53,350 nt of DNA, taken from positions 1 through 53,350 of the forward strand of contig NZ_MTQP01000033.1 of NCBI RefSeq assembly GCF_001984175.1, written 5' to 3'. Each line of letters begins with the position of its first letter. Positions within the stretch are counted from its first letter, which is position 1. Both the position numbers and the translations under genes were made by a program. The DNA comes from Saccharothrix sp. ALI-22-I. Lineage in GTDB: Bacteria; Actinomycetota; Actinomycetes; Mycobacteriales; Pseudonocardiaceae. Of this stretch, positions 43,311 through 52,868 are shown in pieces. The notes beneath the pieces are model-generated. The model made no database searches, had not been told where the DNA came from, and saw only the letters and a program-made list of their open reading frames with translations.

Positions 43311-43428
43311 TCTTGGTCGCTGTATGTCAGCTGACAGCTCGCCAGGAACGCTGGCGTGGGATGTCCTGCTGGTCGAGGTAGTGCTGGAAGGCTGTCGGTG
43401 GTCGGGGAGATGCGCTTTCGTCGGGAGG

Positions 43429-44545
43429 TTACCGACTGAGGCGTTCGATGTTGACGGCGATGGCGGTGAGCACGTGCTGCAGGTGGGTTTTGGCCTGTCC
43501 GCGGTAGCGGCAGCGGCGCATGCCGTGGCCGTGGGCGAACTCGCAGATGCTGCCTTCGATGCCGGAGCGCACCGCGTAGTACTTGTGCCAGGCCGGTTCC
43601 TGCCGCTCGGCACGGTTGCGTAGCTGCAGTTCGAGCAGTTCTCGTGGGGGAAAGCCCACGTTGCGCGCGGAGTCGCGGGAGGTGGTGCACTTGGCCCGGA
43701 CCGGGCAGGGTTGGCACTGGTTCTTGGTGAAGCGGGCCACGATCAGCGGAGCCGAGTTCGGCGAGGATGTGGGGTAGGGGCCGTGCCAGCCGCTGCTGAC
43801 CTGGCCCTGTGGGCAGGTGACCTGTCTGCGGTCGAAGTCGATGCGGAAGTCGTCGCGGGCGAAGCCCTCGCCCCGGCGGTGCCGGCGGATGGGATTCCCG
43901 GCAGTGGTCCGACGACGGTGATCCGGTGTTCGCGTTCGGCCCGCTCCAGATGGACCAGGGAGGTGTAGCCGCCGTCGACCAGGTGCCGGTCGGGTCTCCG
44001 AAGTGTTCGGCGACCTGGTCGAGCAGGTCGCGGGCCAGGTCCGGTTTCGCAGGCCCGCCTTTGACCGCCGGCGCGGCCAGGACCGGGAGCGCTACCGGCC
44101 GGGAGCAGAAGGGCAGGGACACGATGATGGCCAGGACGACCCAGTTGTTGCCGAATCCGAGCTTGACCCTTCCCGCGGCGGACCCGTCATGAAACCAGCC
44201 TGCCGCGTGGACTTTCCTGCCCCGTCGGAACAGGGTGTCATCGATCGCGATGGTGATCGGCATACCGGCGCCGAGGGGTTGGGTGACGATCACCTCGGCG
44301 AGGAGCAACCCGATCTGCCGGGGGTTCCACCGTGCGTGGGAGAAGAACCGGTGGGCCCGGTCGTGGTGCCATATCCGGGCCAGCCCGGCACCGGTGAGCA
44401 TGCCGCATACCGTGCGCCCGACCGGCTGTGCGAACAACCCCGCGACCAGCATCGTGAACGTCTCGAACGTCGGCGCGGTGAAACACGACCGGAAGGTGTC
44501 CAGGACACGCGTGAGCGTGCCCGGTAGGGTGGGGACCCGGAGCAT
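43429..44545 (-). pseudogene. Chimera of two unrelated transposases (IS701-like start, IS1182-like end)
   Basis: From 44545 the frame starts MLRVPTLPGTLTRVLDTF and continues with [25 protein letters not shown] and [12 protein letters not shown], the N-terminal half of an IS701-type transposase. Near 43990 this breaks off at AEHFGDP. In a shifted frame the sequence continues as [19 protein letters not shown], then [29 protein letters not shown] and [19 protein letters not shown], which are IS1182-type C-terminal motifs. Neither half is functional. Confidence 0.68.
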
Positions 44546-44600
44546 CGGCGGAACACTCTTTCGCTTGCGGCAGAGCTGTTACAGGAACCGCCGATGCTCC
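44539..44600. repeat. 13-bp inverted repeat at the transposase start
   Basis: GGAGCATCGGCGG (44539-44551) and CCGCCGATGCTCC (44588-44600) are perfect inverted copies 36 bp apart. They may be the surviving end of the IS701-like element or a leader stem. Confidence 0.5.
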
Positions 44601-44773
44601 ACCCACGGCCCCGCTAGATCCACACGCCACGCCGTCACACTCCGGTCGCCCACGCCGCAGCCCCTGCCGCCATCGCCTCACCGGACTCACACCAAAAGTG
44701 CGAAAGTCGAGTAACTACCCGGCCTTGGGTCAAGACCCCCAGGTGTGTTTGCCGGGTCGCTGCGATGTGTTGC

Positions 44774-45115
44774 TCACAGTGAGCCGGTTCTGGACGTCCG
44801 GTGGGTTACCAGGGTTGCGGCGGTTGCGGTGAATCGGACGTTGGTGCCCTCGCCCGTCACGGTGACCGACACGCGGTCGCCCGTTCGGATCTGGTCGACA
44901 CGGATGGGTGAGTGGTGGCTCCAGCTGGACACGTCCAGGTCGCTGATCTCGTCGAACCTGAGGTGGAGGCGGATCCAGTCGTGATCTGGTGGGGCGTTCC
45001 ACGTCTGGCGGCTTGCCTCGTCGAGTGGACCTTCTAGCGACGCGGTGACGGCGTTGCCGCGTTCGTCCCAGTGCAGGGCGTAGAGCTCGCACGCCGACAG
45101 GTCAGATGTGTTCAT
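44774..45115 (-). CDS. Imm50-like immunity protein 2
   Basis: 113-residue cytoplasmic protein. ATG at 45115 overlaps the end of the first immunity gene by 14 bp. The sequence has the alternating beta pattern of Imm50 proteins (LYALHWDERGNAVTASLEG, WIRLHLRFDEISDLDVSSW, VSVTVTGEGTNVRFTATAA). It is expected to bind and block the RHS toxin tip or a related one. A short hairpin-like GGGTCAAGACCC follows the gene at 44728. Confidence 0.6.
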   Translation of the reverse strand: MNTSDLSACELYALHWDERGNAVTASLEGPLDEASRQTWNAPPDHDWIRLHLRFDEISDLDVSSWSHHSPIRVDQIRTGDRVSVTVTGEGTNVRFTATAATLVTHRTSRTGSL

Positions 45116-45593
45116 GGTAGGTGTCGATCTCCGGGCCCGGGACCGCCGTGTACAGGCGCTGGTCGAGTTTGCTGGTGAAACCGTGCGGTCCGTCGTCCAC
45201 GGCGTTCGGGGGCGAGTTGTGGGCACTGACCTTGCCGAAGCGGATTTGCTCGGCGCACGTCAGCGACAGGCGGAGCGATTCGCCGGTCACCGTCACCGCC
45301 AGCCGTGCCGGACCTCGTGCGGCGGCGAAATCGATCGAGACCTCGGTCGGCAGCGGTGCTCCGGACAGCCGCACGTCGTCTACCGCCAGGAAGCCGAGGT
45401 GCGCTTGGACGCGGTCGTATCCCGGCACGTCGGACGGGACCGGCAGGTCTACGCGCAGCGTGCAGCCCGGACCGCGGCGCTCGAACCGGATCGACCGCAG
45501 CACCAGCCCGGTGAGGTCCGGCTGATCCGGGTAGAACCGGGCGAGGAGCTTCGCGTCATTGGGCAGGAGTCGGCCGGCCCAGGCTGGGGTCAT
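45102..45593 (-). CDS. Imm50-like immunity protein 1
   Basis: 163-residue protein whose ATG at 45593 lies inside the last codons of the RHS gene, a 38-bp overlap in another frame. AGGAG lies 10 bp upstream. It has the Imm50-type pattern (LTGLVLRSIRFERRGPGCTLRVDLP, VQAHLGFLAVDDVRLSG, RLAVTVTGESLRLSLTCAEQIRFG). Shared pattern with the next protein suggests an ancient duplication. Overlap guarantees that immunity is made together with the toxin. Confidence 0.68.
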   Translation of the reverse strand: MTPAWAGRLLPNDAKLLARFYPDQPDLTGLVLRSIRFERRGPGCTLRVDLPVPSDVPGYDRVQAHLGFLAVDDVRLSGAPLPTEVSIDFAAARGPARLAVTVTGESLRLSLTCAEQIRFGKVSAHNSPPNAVDDGPHGFTSKLDQRLYTAVPGPEIDTYHEHI

Positions 45594-48500
45594 AGTAGTA
45601 ATGCTCCTGCGCTCCGGGGACTTGGCCGTTGCGGCTCTCGTCATAGGGTCGCACATGCACGTGTGGCGGCTGGTCGCCCACACCGCCCTCACCGTACTGG
45701 TGGCCGGTGTAGTGGTCCTGGAACACGATCAGGTCGCCATCGCTGTTGAGGTAGACCTCCTCCGGGAACATCACTGGTTGGTGGTTCTCGTCCATGATCT
45801 GCTTGCCACCCGGCGTGGTCGCAGACACCAGGCGGCTTTCGAGCGCCTCGGAGCCCGGTGGGACGCCCGCGTCGGTGAGCGCCTGCTGCTTGGCCGCGTC
45901 GCCACAGGGCAGCAGGCCGAGCGGGTCGATCTCCCGGGTCGGGTTCGGCACGTACGCGCCCGGGTTGATCGACGGCACCAGCCCCATCGGGTCCGGTGAG
46001 GCGTACCGGCCGGTTTCCGGGTCGTAGTAGGGGAAGTAGTTGTAGTGCCAGCCCGTTTCCGGGTCGTGGTACTGGCCGGGGAACCTCAATGGGCAGGCCG
46101 CCGCGCCGCTCTGGGTCAGCGTCCGCCCCCACAGGCTGGCGGTGCGACGCCAACCGACCTCGCCGCGGGCGTCGACCAATTCGGTCGGGCTGCCGACGAC
46201 GTCCGCCACGATCGCGTAGAAGCGCCGGTCAACCTCGTCCTGGTCGATCTGGGCGACCGGCGTGACCGACCCCGGCTGGTACTCCCAGGTACTGGTCGCG
46301 CCGCTGCTGTGCGCGTGCTCGACCAGCCGCGCGCCGTCCCAGGTGAAATCGGTCCGGTCCACGACCTTCCCGGTCGCGTCGAGCCGCTGTTTGGCGATCC
46401 GCCTGCCCATCGGGTCGTACTGGTACCGCCAGGTGCCGCCGTCGGGGGTGACCACCGAGGTGAGGCGGTCCTCGGCGTCCCAGGTGAAGCGCCACAGCCG
46501 CACCCGGCCGGACAACGTGCGGTGCCGCCGTTGCACCACGCGGCCCTGCTGGTCGTGGACGTAGGAGGTGCGGCCCGCACTGCGCAGGCGCATGGCGGCG
46601 TACTCGCGCGGCCCTTCGGACCCGTCGTCCACCACCGGCAGGTCGGCCCGGGTGATGTTGCCGATGGCGTCGTAGCCGTAGCGCTCGGACCAGCCCTGCC
46701 CTTGCACGGCGAGCACACGGCCCTGCCGGTCCAGGGTCAGCCGACGTGAGCCTGCCGGGTCGACGATCCCGTCGAGCTGACCGTCCGGCCGGTACCGCCA
46801 GCTGCGGTGCGTGATCGGTTGCTTGGCCGCGACGACCTGATCGGTCAGCCGGTTACCGGACGACCACGACTGGGTCACGGTGAGTTCACCGAGGCTGCGC
46901 TCGACCTGCCGGCCCAGCGGGTCGTGCCGGAACGCGACGCTGTCGCCGGCCGCGTGCAGCGCCACCGGGTTGCCGGCCGGGTCGTACTCCCAGGTGGACG
47001 TCACGCCGGCCGCGGTCTGCCGGAACGAGCGCCTGCCCGCCGCGTCGAACCGGGACCGGACGGTCCGCCCGGCGACCGTCTCCGTCAGCACCCGCCCGCG
47101 GGCGTCCCGCTCGTAGACGACCTCGACGTCCGGGTTCGCCGCGCGGATCACCCGGCCACAGGGGTCGCGGTCGAAGGTGGTCGTGCCGGTCGGCGTGTGC
47201 TTCGCGACCACGTCGCCGTGGACGTCGCGCTCGTAGACGACCGTCTCGCCTATGCCGTTGGTGCGGGTGGACAGCCTGCCCGCGGCGTCGCGGGTGTAGG
47301 TGAGCACCCGGCCGTCGAAGTCCACCTCCCGCGCCAGGTTGCCCGCCGCGTCGTACTCGTAGCGCCAGCTCAACCCGTTCGGGCCGACGACCTCCACGAG
47401 CCGGAGTTCGGTGTCGTACGCGTAGGACGTCCGGGTGCCGTCCGGCGTGGTGCGGGCCGCCGGGAGGTCGAAGAAGGTGAACTCCGTGCGGCTGGCCTGG
47501 CCGAGCGCGTCCACGTACTCGACCGGGTTGCCCTCGCCGTCGTAGCGCCACTGCTCGGTGCCGCCGTCGGAACGGGTGCGCGCCAGCAGCCTGCCCTCCA
47601 CGGTCCAGCTGTACCGGGTGGTGTCGCCGAGCGCGTCGGTCGTGGCGACGAGGCGGCCGAAGGCGTCCCGCTGGTGCCGTCTCGTGGCACCGAGCGGGTC
47701 GGTGATCGCGGTGATCAGCCCGGCGCCGTCCGTCTCGTACCGGATGACGCTCCCGAGCGGGTCGGTGGTGGCGCTGAGGTGGCCTCGCTCGTCGTACTCG
47801 AACGTGGTGAGAGCGCCCGTCGGATCCGTCTCGGTCACCAGGTTGCCGTGCTCGTCGTACTCGCGCAGCCACCTGCCGCCGGCAGGATCGGTGACCTCGG
47901 TCGCCAGTCCCGCCCCGGCGTAGACCGCGTTGACGGTCGTGCCGTCCGGCCGGGTGATCGTGGTGACGTCGCCTTCGTCGTCGTAGGCGTAGCGGGTGGT
48001 GTGACCGAGCGGGTCGGTGATCGCCGCGAGCCGGTCGTTCCGGTCCCACTCGCGGGTGGTCACGGCACCGAGGGGGTCGATCTGCCGCACCATCTGGCCG
48101 AGCTCGTTGAACTCGTAGGTGGTCGTGTTGCCCAGGGTGTCGGTGTGCGCGGTGCGGCGGTGCTCGTAGGTGAACGTGCCGTTGAGCGCACCACCGGAGC
48201 CGATCGTCGTGATGGCCCGGCCTTCGTCGTCGTAGACGTACCGGTACCAGACATCGTTGCGGTCGGTCCAGGACGTGAGCCTGCCGTCCTCGTCGTGCGT
48301 GAACCGCAGCGGTGCGCCGGAGGAGTTGGTCACCTCGGAGAGCTGCCCCGTGCCGTCGTAGGAGTAGGACGTCAACGTGATCGGCTTGGTCCCGGACACC
48401 AGCCGCAGCGCCGTCACTCGCCCGTCTGCCGTGTCGACGGCGACCTCGTAACCGCCGGAATGCCGTACCCGGGTCGGCAGGCCGTCTTCGTCGTAGTCGA

Positions 48501-49917
48501 TGAGCATCTCGCCGCCGGCCCGTCGCCGCACGGCGGCCAGCGGCAGTGTCGAGTGCGCGCCCCACTCCGTGTCCACTGGCTGGAAGTCCCACACCAGCCC
48601 GCGCTGCGGGTGCGTCACCTCGTAACCGGCACCGCTGCGCCGCAACGACAGCCGCGGACCGAAGTCCGGCAGCACCGGTTCGGCGCCGTCCGGCTTGGGG
48701 AAGCGCAGCAGTCGACCGTCGTCGGTGGCCAGCCAGATGTGCACCGGACCGACTTCGACCCGCTGGTCCAGGGTGGAGGCCCAGGACGGACCGAACAGCC
48801 GCCCGGCCCGGTATGCCGACTGGTGGTGCCGGGAGAACACGACCGGCAACAGGCCGGGCAGTGCGGCGTCGGTCTGGGACAGCACGACCTCGCCGGTGGC
48901 GACGTCGATCGGGTCGTCCGCGCAGAACGGCCGATCAGCCGACTGGGAGGCGTCGTGGGGGTCGTCGACCGTGCTGTCGATGTCGTTGCCCTGCCCGTTG
49001 CCCCCGGTGCCGTCGCCGGCCCCCGCGTCGTCCGGCGACGTGCTGCTGTCCGGGGATGTGCCGTCCGGGCTGGTGGTGTCGGGGCTCGGGGTGTCGGGTG
49101 TGGACGGTGTGTCCGGCGTGGTGGTGCTGGACGGGGTGGTCGTGCTCGATGGGGTCGTCGAGCCGTCGGCCTTGCGGCCGAGCTTGGCCAGCTTCTCCAT
49201 GATCTCGCCGAGCTTGTCCAGGACCTTGCGGATGCGCGGCGTGACGTTGCCGATGGTCTTGACCAGCTTGCGGACCAGGTCGCCGATCCGGTTGCACACC
49301 TTGGCGATGGTCGCGGTCGCCTGCGCGACGATCAGCGGCGTGGCCAGGCCCAGCGTCGCCACCGCCTCCAACGCCCAGGTGATCAGCTTGCCGACCACCT
49401 CGGCGACCAGGTCGCGGATGATCTCCCGGACCGCGGCGACGACCTCGCCCATGATCATCACGCCGGTGCCGATGCCCTCGGCCAGCGTGCCCGCCCCGGC
49501 GATGGCGTCCGCGGTCTGCGCGGCGTGCCCGCGATAGGCGTCCGCGGCCTGCCCCTGCCAGCCCGGGGCGTCCTGCGCCGCCAACTCCTCCGCCACGAGG
49601 GCGACCTCGGCGGCGACGTTGGACCACGTCTCGCTGAACGAGCGGATCACCGGCGGGTCCCCGGCGAACCAGTCCAGCGCCTCCTTCAACGGCTCTACGT
49701 GCTCGATCAGCCACGACACACCGTAGGAAGCCACCGTGCCGATCGGGTCGATCACCATCGACAGCACTTCCAGGCCGACACCGATGCCGCCCAGCCCCGC
49801 CGCGACCCAACTGCCGTCGGAGATGCCCTGCGCCAGGTCCGTGGCGGACTCGGCTATGCCGATGCCGGTGACCGCCGTCGTGTCGCTCTGCGCCGTCGCG
49901 ACCAGGGGATTGTTCAC
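45556..49917 (-). CDS. RHS-repeat polymorphic toxin with short HNH/Endo VII-like tip
   Basis: 1453-residue secreted-type toxin. GTG at 49917 overlaps the previous stop by 4 bp (GTGA). Residues about 1-250 are helical and WXG100-like (WQGQAADAYRGHAAQTADAI), fitting type VII export. A Thr/Ser/Pro/Asp linker spans about 252-320, a DUF6531 domain about 335-410 (DPIDVATGEVVLSQTDAALPG), and more than 20 YD repeats about 440-1270. The RHS core ends with PETGRYASPDPMGLVPSIN and DPLGLLPCG. The toxin tip is residues 1338-1453: FQDHYTGHQYGEGGVGDQPP then HVHVRPYDESRNG and QEHYYYD. The His spacing resembles HNH/Endo VII toxins of the SHH type, so DNA cleavage in rival cells is likely, but the match is only by eye. 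Confidence 0.88.
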   Translation of the reverse strand: MNNPLVATAQSDTTAVTGIGIAESATDLAQGISDGSWVAAGLGGIGVGLEVLSMVIDPIGTVASYGVSWLIEHVEPLKEALDWFAGDPPVIRSFSETWSNVAAEVALVAEELAAQDAPGWQGQAADAYRGHAAQTADAIAGAGTLAEGIGTGVMIMGEVVAAVREIIRDLVAEVVGKLITWALEAVATLGLATPLIVAQATATIAKVCNRIGDLVRKLVKTIGNVTPRIRKVLDKLGEIMEKLAKLGRKADGSTTPSSTTTPSSTTTPDTPSTPDTPSPDTTSPDGTSPDSSTSPDDAGAGDGTGGNGQGNDIDSTVDDPHDASQSADRPFCADDPIDVATGEVVLSQTDAALPGLLPVVFSRHHQSAYRAGRLFGPSWASTLDQRVEVGPVHIWLATDDGRLLRFPKPDGAEPVLPDFGPRLSLRRSGAGYEVTHPQRGLVWDFQPVDTEWGAHSTLPLAAVRRRAGGEMLIDYDEDGLPTRVRHSGGYEVAVDTADGRVTALRLVSGTKPITLTSYSYDGTGQLSEVTNSSGAPLRFTHDEDGRLTSWTDRNDVWYRYVYDDEGRAITTIGSGGALNGTFTYEHRRTAHTDTLGNTTTYEFNELGQMVRQIDPLGAVTTREWDRNDRLAAITDPLGHTTRYAYDDEGDVTTITRPDGTTVNAVYAGAGLATEVTDPAGGRWLREYDEHGNLVTETDPTGALTTFEYDERGHLSATTDPLGSVIRYETDGAGLITAITDPLGATRRHQRDAFGRLVATTDALGDTTRYSWTVEGRLLARTRSDGGTEQWRYDGEGNPVEYVDALGQASRTEFTFFDLPAARTTPDGTRTSYAYDTELRLVEVVGPNGLSWRYEYDAAGNLAREVDFDGRVLTYTRDAAGRLSTRTNGIGETVVYERDVHGDVVAKHTPTGTTTFDRDPCGRVIRAANPDVEVVYERDARGRVLTETVAGRTVRSRFDAAGRRSFRQTAAGVTSTWEYDPAGNPVALHAAGDSVAFRHDPLGRQVERSLGELTVTQSWSSGNRLTDQVVAAKQPITHRSWRYRPDGQLDGIVDPAGSRRLTLDRQGRVLAVQGQGWSERYGYDAIGNITRADLPVVDDGSEGPREYAAMRLRSAGRTSYVHDQQGRVVQRRHRTLSGRVRLWRFTWDAEDRLTSVVTPDGGTWRYQYDPMGRRIAKQRLDATGKVVDRTDFTWDGARLVEHAHSSGATSTWEYQPGSVTPVAQIDQDEVDRRFYAIVADVVGSPTELVDARGEVGWRRTASLWGRTLTQSGAAACPLRFPGQYHDPETGWHYNYFPYYDPETGRYASPDPMGLVPSINPGAYVPNPTREIDPLGLLPCGDAAKQQALTDAGVPPGSEALESRLVSATTPGGKQIMDENHQPVMFPEEVYLNSDGDLIVFQDHYTGHQYGEGGVGDQPPHVHVRPYDESRNGQVPGAQEHYYYDPSLGRPTPAQ

Positions 49918-50222
49918 GTGTTCATCCCGTCGAAGCGCGCGATCTCGCCGGATTCCTGGTCGTCGTAGGCGCGCGAGGCCTCGCGCAGACCCGCGGCGTT
50001 GTCCGACACCGTCTCGGCCGCCTTGACCAGGGCGGCCACGCCCATGTCCTCGAACGGCTGGAGCAGCATCGCGAACGGCTTGCACACCACGCCGTACGCC
50101 GAGTCGTTCATCGCGACGGTGCGGGCCGCGTCGGCGGCCGTGCGCAACCGCTCCGCCAGACCTTCGACCCGACCGGCCAACGCGCCGACCTCACCGGTGA
50201 GGACCTCATACCCGCCGGTCAT
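49914..50222 (-). CDS. EspC/WXG100-like type VII secretion partner
   Basis: 102-residue helical protein. ATG at 50222 lies 4 bp after the previous stop; an earlier GTG at 50264 is less likely. It has the shape of ESX-1-associated proteins placed before type VII toxins (LTGEVGALAGRVEGLAERLRTAADAARTVA, FEDMGVAALVKAAETV). It probably pairs with the RHS N-terminal helices for export. Confidence 0.72.
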   Translation of the reverse strand: MTGGYEVLTGEVGALAGRVEGLAERLRTAADAARTVAMNDSAYGVVCKPFAMLLQPFEDMGVAALVKAAETVSDNAAGLREASRAYDDQESGEIARFDGMNT

Positions 50223-50226
50223 CGCG

Positions 50227-50670
50227 TCACCCCAAGTAGCTGTCGTCGGTGAAGTCGCCGTCATCGCCCTGCCTGCGCGGCGGCGCGGCGGGCGGCGCGT
50301 CCGGCTCGACCTGCGGGAAGTTCCGCTCGGCGACCGCCACGATGTGCCGCCCGGACTCGGTCTCGCCCACCGTCTCGCCCACGATCCGCGCCAACTCGGC
50401 CGGGTAACCGGCCTGCGCCTTGCCCATCGCCTCCATCACGGCCGCTGCGATCTGCTCCGGCCGCAACCGGCTCACGTCCGCGGTCATCGTCACCGCAGCG
50501 GGAATCCCGTTGGCCCCCACGGTGACGCTCACCGCGCCGCCGGCGGCCGACGCGGTGATGGAGATCCGCTCGACCTCCTGCCGCATCGACGCGTACCGGG
50601 CCGCCTTCTCCTCCGCGTTGCGCTGCCAGTCGTCCACAAAGCGCTCCACATTGGCCAGTGGATCGGTCAT
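50227..50670 (-). CDS. YbaB/EbfC-family protein heading the toxin operon
   Basis: 147-residue protein. ATG at 50670 follows GGGGAG. The YbaB-type core runs from about residue 10 to 105 (ISITASAAGGAVSVTVGANG, RLRPEQIAAAVMEAMGKAQAG); the C-terminal 30 residues are acidic and Pro-rich. Such proteins are found regularly at the start of actinobacterial toxin operons with EspC-like partners, where the role may be chaperone or regulator rather than nucleoid binding. This frame stays open upstream through the LacI remnant, which is coincidental. Confidence 0.75.
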   Translation of the reverse strand: MTDPLANVERFVDDWQRNAEEKAARYASMRQEVERISITASAAGGAVSVTVGANGIPAAVTMTADVSRLRPEQIAAAVMEAMGKAQAGYPAELARIVGETVGETESGRHIVAVAERNFPQVEPDAPPAAPPRRQGDDGDFTDDSYLG

Positions 50671-50844
50671 CGGCTCTCCCCCCGGTGACGCTGCGGATGG
50701 CTTCGAACTGTAACCCGAGCGTGCGGTCTGTCTCGGCCTTTTGGGAACTTCCCGAGTTCCACGGCCGCTGGTGGCGGCGGTGCGCGGAGCCGGGGCCATC
50801 ACATGTCTCAAGGACTGGAAGCCCTTGCCACCGGCTACCGAGAC

Positions 50845-51177
50845 TGGGTCGGCCAACTCCACCACCGTCACCCGGCCGGCAGACTCCGTGATCCACAGCA
50901 TCAGGTGGTAGTCCACCGACTGCGCGTGGTCGGAGGCGCCCAAGATGTACCCGAGGCCACTGATGTCGACCCCCCGGCCCCGGCCGGGGAACACCAGGGC
51001 GATGATCCTGGCCCGACGGCCGCGGAGCCCGCGGGCGAGGACGTTGGGCGTATACCGCAGCTCGGCCATCGCCTCTTCGATGCGCGCCCGGGTCGCGGCG
51101 GAGACCGGGCGCGTGCCGTTGAGGGCGTAGGACACGGTGCTGATGGACACCCCTGCCCGTCAGGCAACGTCCGCCAT
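50845..51177 (-). pseudogene. LacI-family regulator, early stop and truncated
   Basis: ATG at 51177 begins Met-Ala-Asp-Val-Ala and is then stopped by TGA at 51160-51162, where family members have Arg. After the stop the frame continues as RAGVSISTVSYALNG, RARIEEAMAELRYTPN, ARGLRGRRARIIALVFPG and YHLMLWITESAG. Homology ends near 50845, so the sugar-binding domain is gone. The region 50671-50845 upstream of the toxin operon has no other gene and must hold its promoter. Confidence 0.8.
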
Positions 51178-51182
51178 CGTGT

Positions 51183-51881
51183 TCACATCTGCCCGTTCCC
51201 CTCGTGCCTGCGTGCTCGGACGCACCGGAGATCGGCACCGATGTCGCCGCGTGGCCACGGAGTTGATCGCGACGCGGTCCAATCGATTCGACGACGACTG
51301 GCTGACCCTGGCGTGACCAACACGTTCGCGTCCGGTGGGGTCAGGACGGACGCGGAGTCGGCTCGGCGTTCGAGCATGACGGTGTCGCGCCAGACGCCGT
51401 GGTGTCGGGTGATGCGTTCTCGGACGCCGACGGTGCGGTAGCCGGCCGAGTGGTGCAGGGCGATGCCGGCGCGGTTCTCCGGGAAGATCGCGGCTTGGAG
51501 GGTCCACAGGCCGGCCTCGTCGGCGGCGGTGACCTGTTTGTGCAGCAAGGTCTTGCCGACGCCTCGGCCGCGGAAACCGTCGCCCACGTAGACGGACGTT
51601 TCGGCTACGCCGGAGTAGCACTCGCGCGTGGAGACGGAGGTGGCACCGGCCCAGCCGGCCACCTGGCCGTCGACGACCGCCACCCAGCGGTGGTCTGACA
51701 GCCACTTCGACTCCAGCATGCGGCGGCTGGGGATCTCGGTCTCGAACGTAGCGTTGCCGGTGGCGATGCCCTCGCCGTAGATGCGGCGGACGTCGGCCCA
51801 ATCCTGCTCTTGCAACGCGCAGACGGTGACGTCGATCGGCAGGTCGGTCGGGCAGCACGGCCGGGTGACGATGGCGCCCAT
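51183..51881 (-). CDS. GNAT acetyltransferase, phosphinothricin/ArsN-type
   Basis: 232-residue enzyme using acetyl-CoA to acetylate a small amine. ATG at 51881 is taken because the fold starts about 18 residues later (VTVCALQEQDWADVRRIYGEGIATGNATFE). Core motifs are ESKWLSDHRWVAVVDG, YVGDGFRGRGVGKTLLHKQV (the acetyl-CoA loop) and GIALHHSAGYRTVGVRERI. The fold ends near VMLERRADS; about 45 more residues (TPPDANVLVTPGS...) run on to 51183 without resemblance, overlapping the promoter zone of the broken LacI gene. The tail is probably read-through after loss of the original stop. Substrate could be phosphinothricin-like or methionine sulfoximine. Confidence 0.8.
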   Translation of the reverse strand: MGAIVTRPCCPTDLPIDVTVCALQEQDWADVRRIYGEGIATGNATFETEIPSRRMLESKWLSDHRWVAVVDGQVAGWAGATSVSTRECYSGVAETSVYVGDGFRGRGVGKTLLHKQVTAADEAGLWTLQAAIFPENRAGIALHHSAGYRTVGVRERITRHHGVWRDTVMLERRADSASVLTPPDANVLVTPGSASRRRIDWTASRSTPWPRGDIGADLRCVRARRHEGNGQM

Positions 51882-52159
51882 GACGGCGTCTGCGGCGTGC
51901 GGCAGGCCGGTGCAGCACGCCGAAACCCGTAACCAACAACTCCAGGCATGGCTCGACCGCACGACCCTCGTCGCCATCCCCGGACCCCCCACCACCGCGG
52001 CCGGAGACAGCCAGGTCTTCGGCGAGATCAGCCGCACCCTCACCCCGCCGGCAGCACCCGCCACGAAGAAACCCTTGACATAGGGTGTGGGGTGTCAGAA
52101 CTCTGCACTGAGCCGCTGAGCTGCGGTGATCGAGCGCCATGGACCACAGGGGCATGATC

Positions 52160-52800
<641 letters not shown>

Positions 52801-52868
52801 TCGACGACCTGACGGGCACACCCTCACCCCATCGACGACGCGTTCCGGAGGACCATCCGGGCGACAGG

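Noticed and set aside
42623..44545. 640-codon frame as one real protein
   Set aside because: It joins a transposase start, an out-of-frame transposase end and PKS domains, so it is an accidental fusion of remnants.
46807..49968. 1053-codon plus-strand frame opposite the RHS gene
   Set aside because: Shadow of the YD repeats; no signal, no domain, Val/Arg/Gly-rich.
51893..52083. Plus-strand frame ending in QVFGEISRTLTPPAAPATKKPLT
   Set aside because: Codon use is acceptable and it might be the tail of a lost gene, but no family could be recognised and the start is missing, so it is not listed as a feature.
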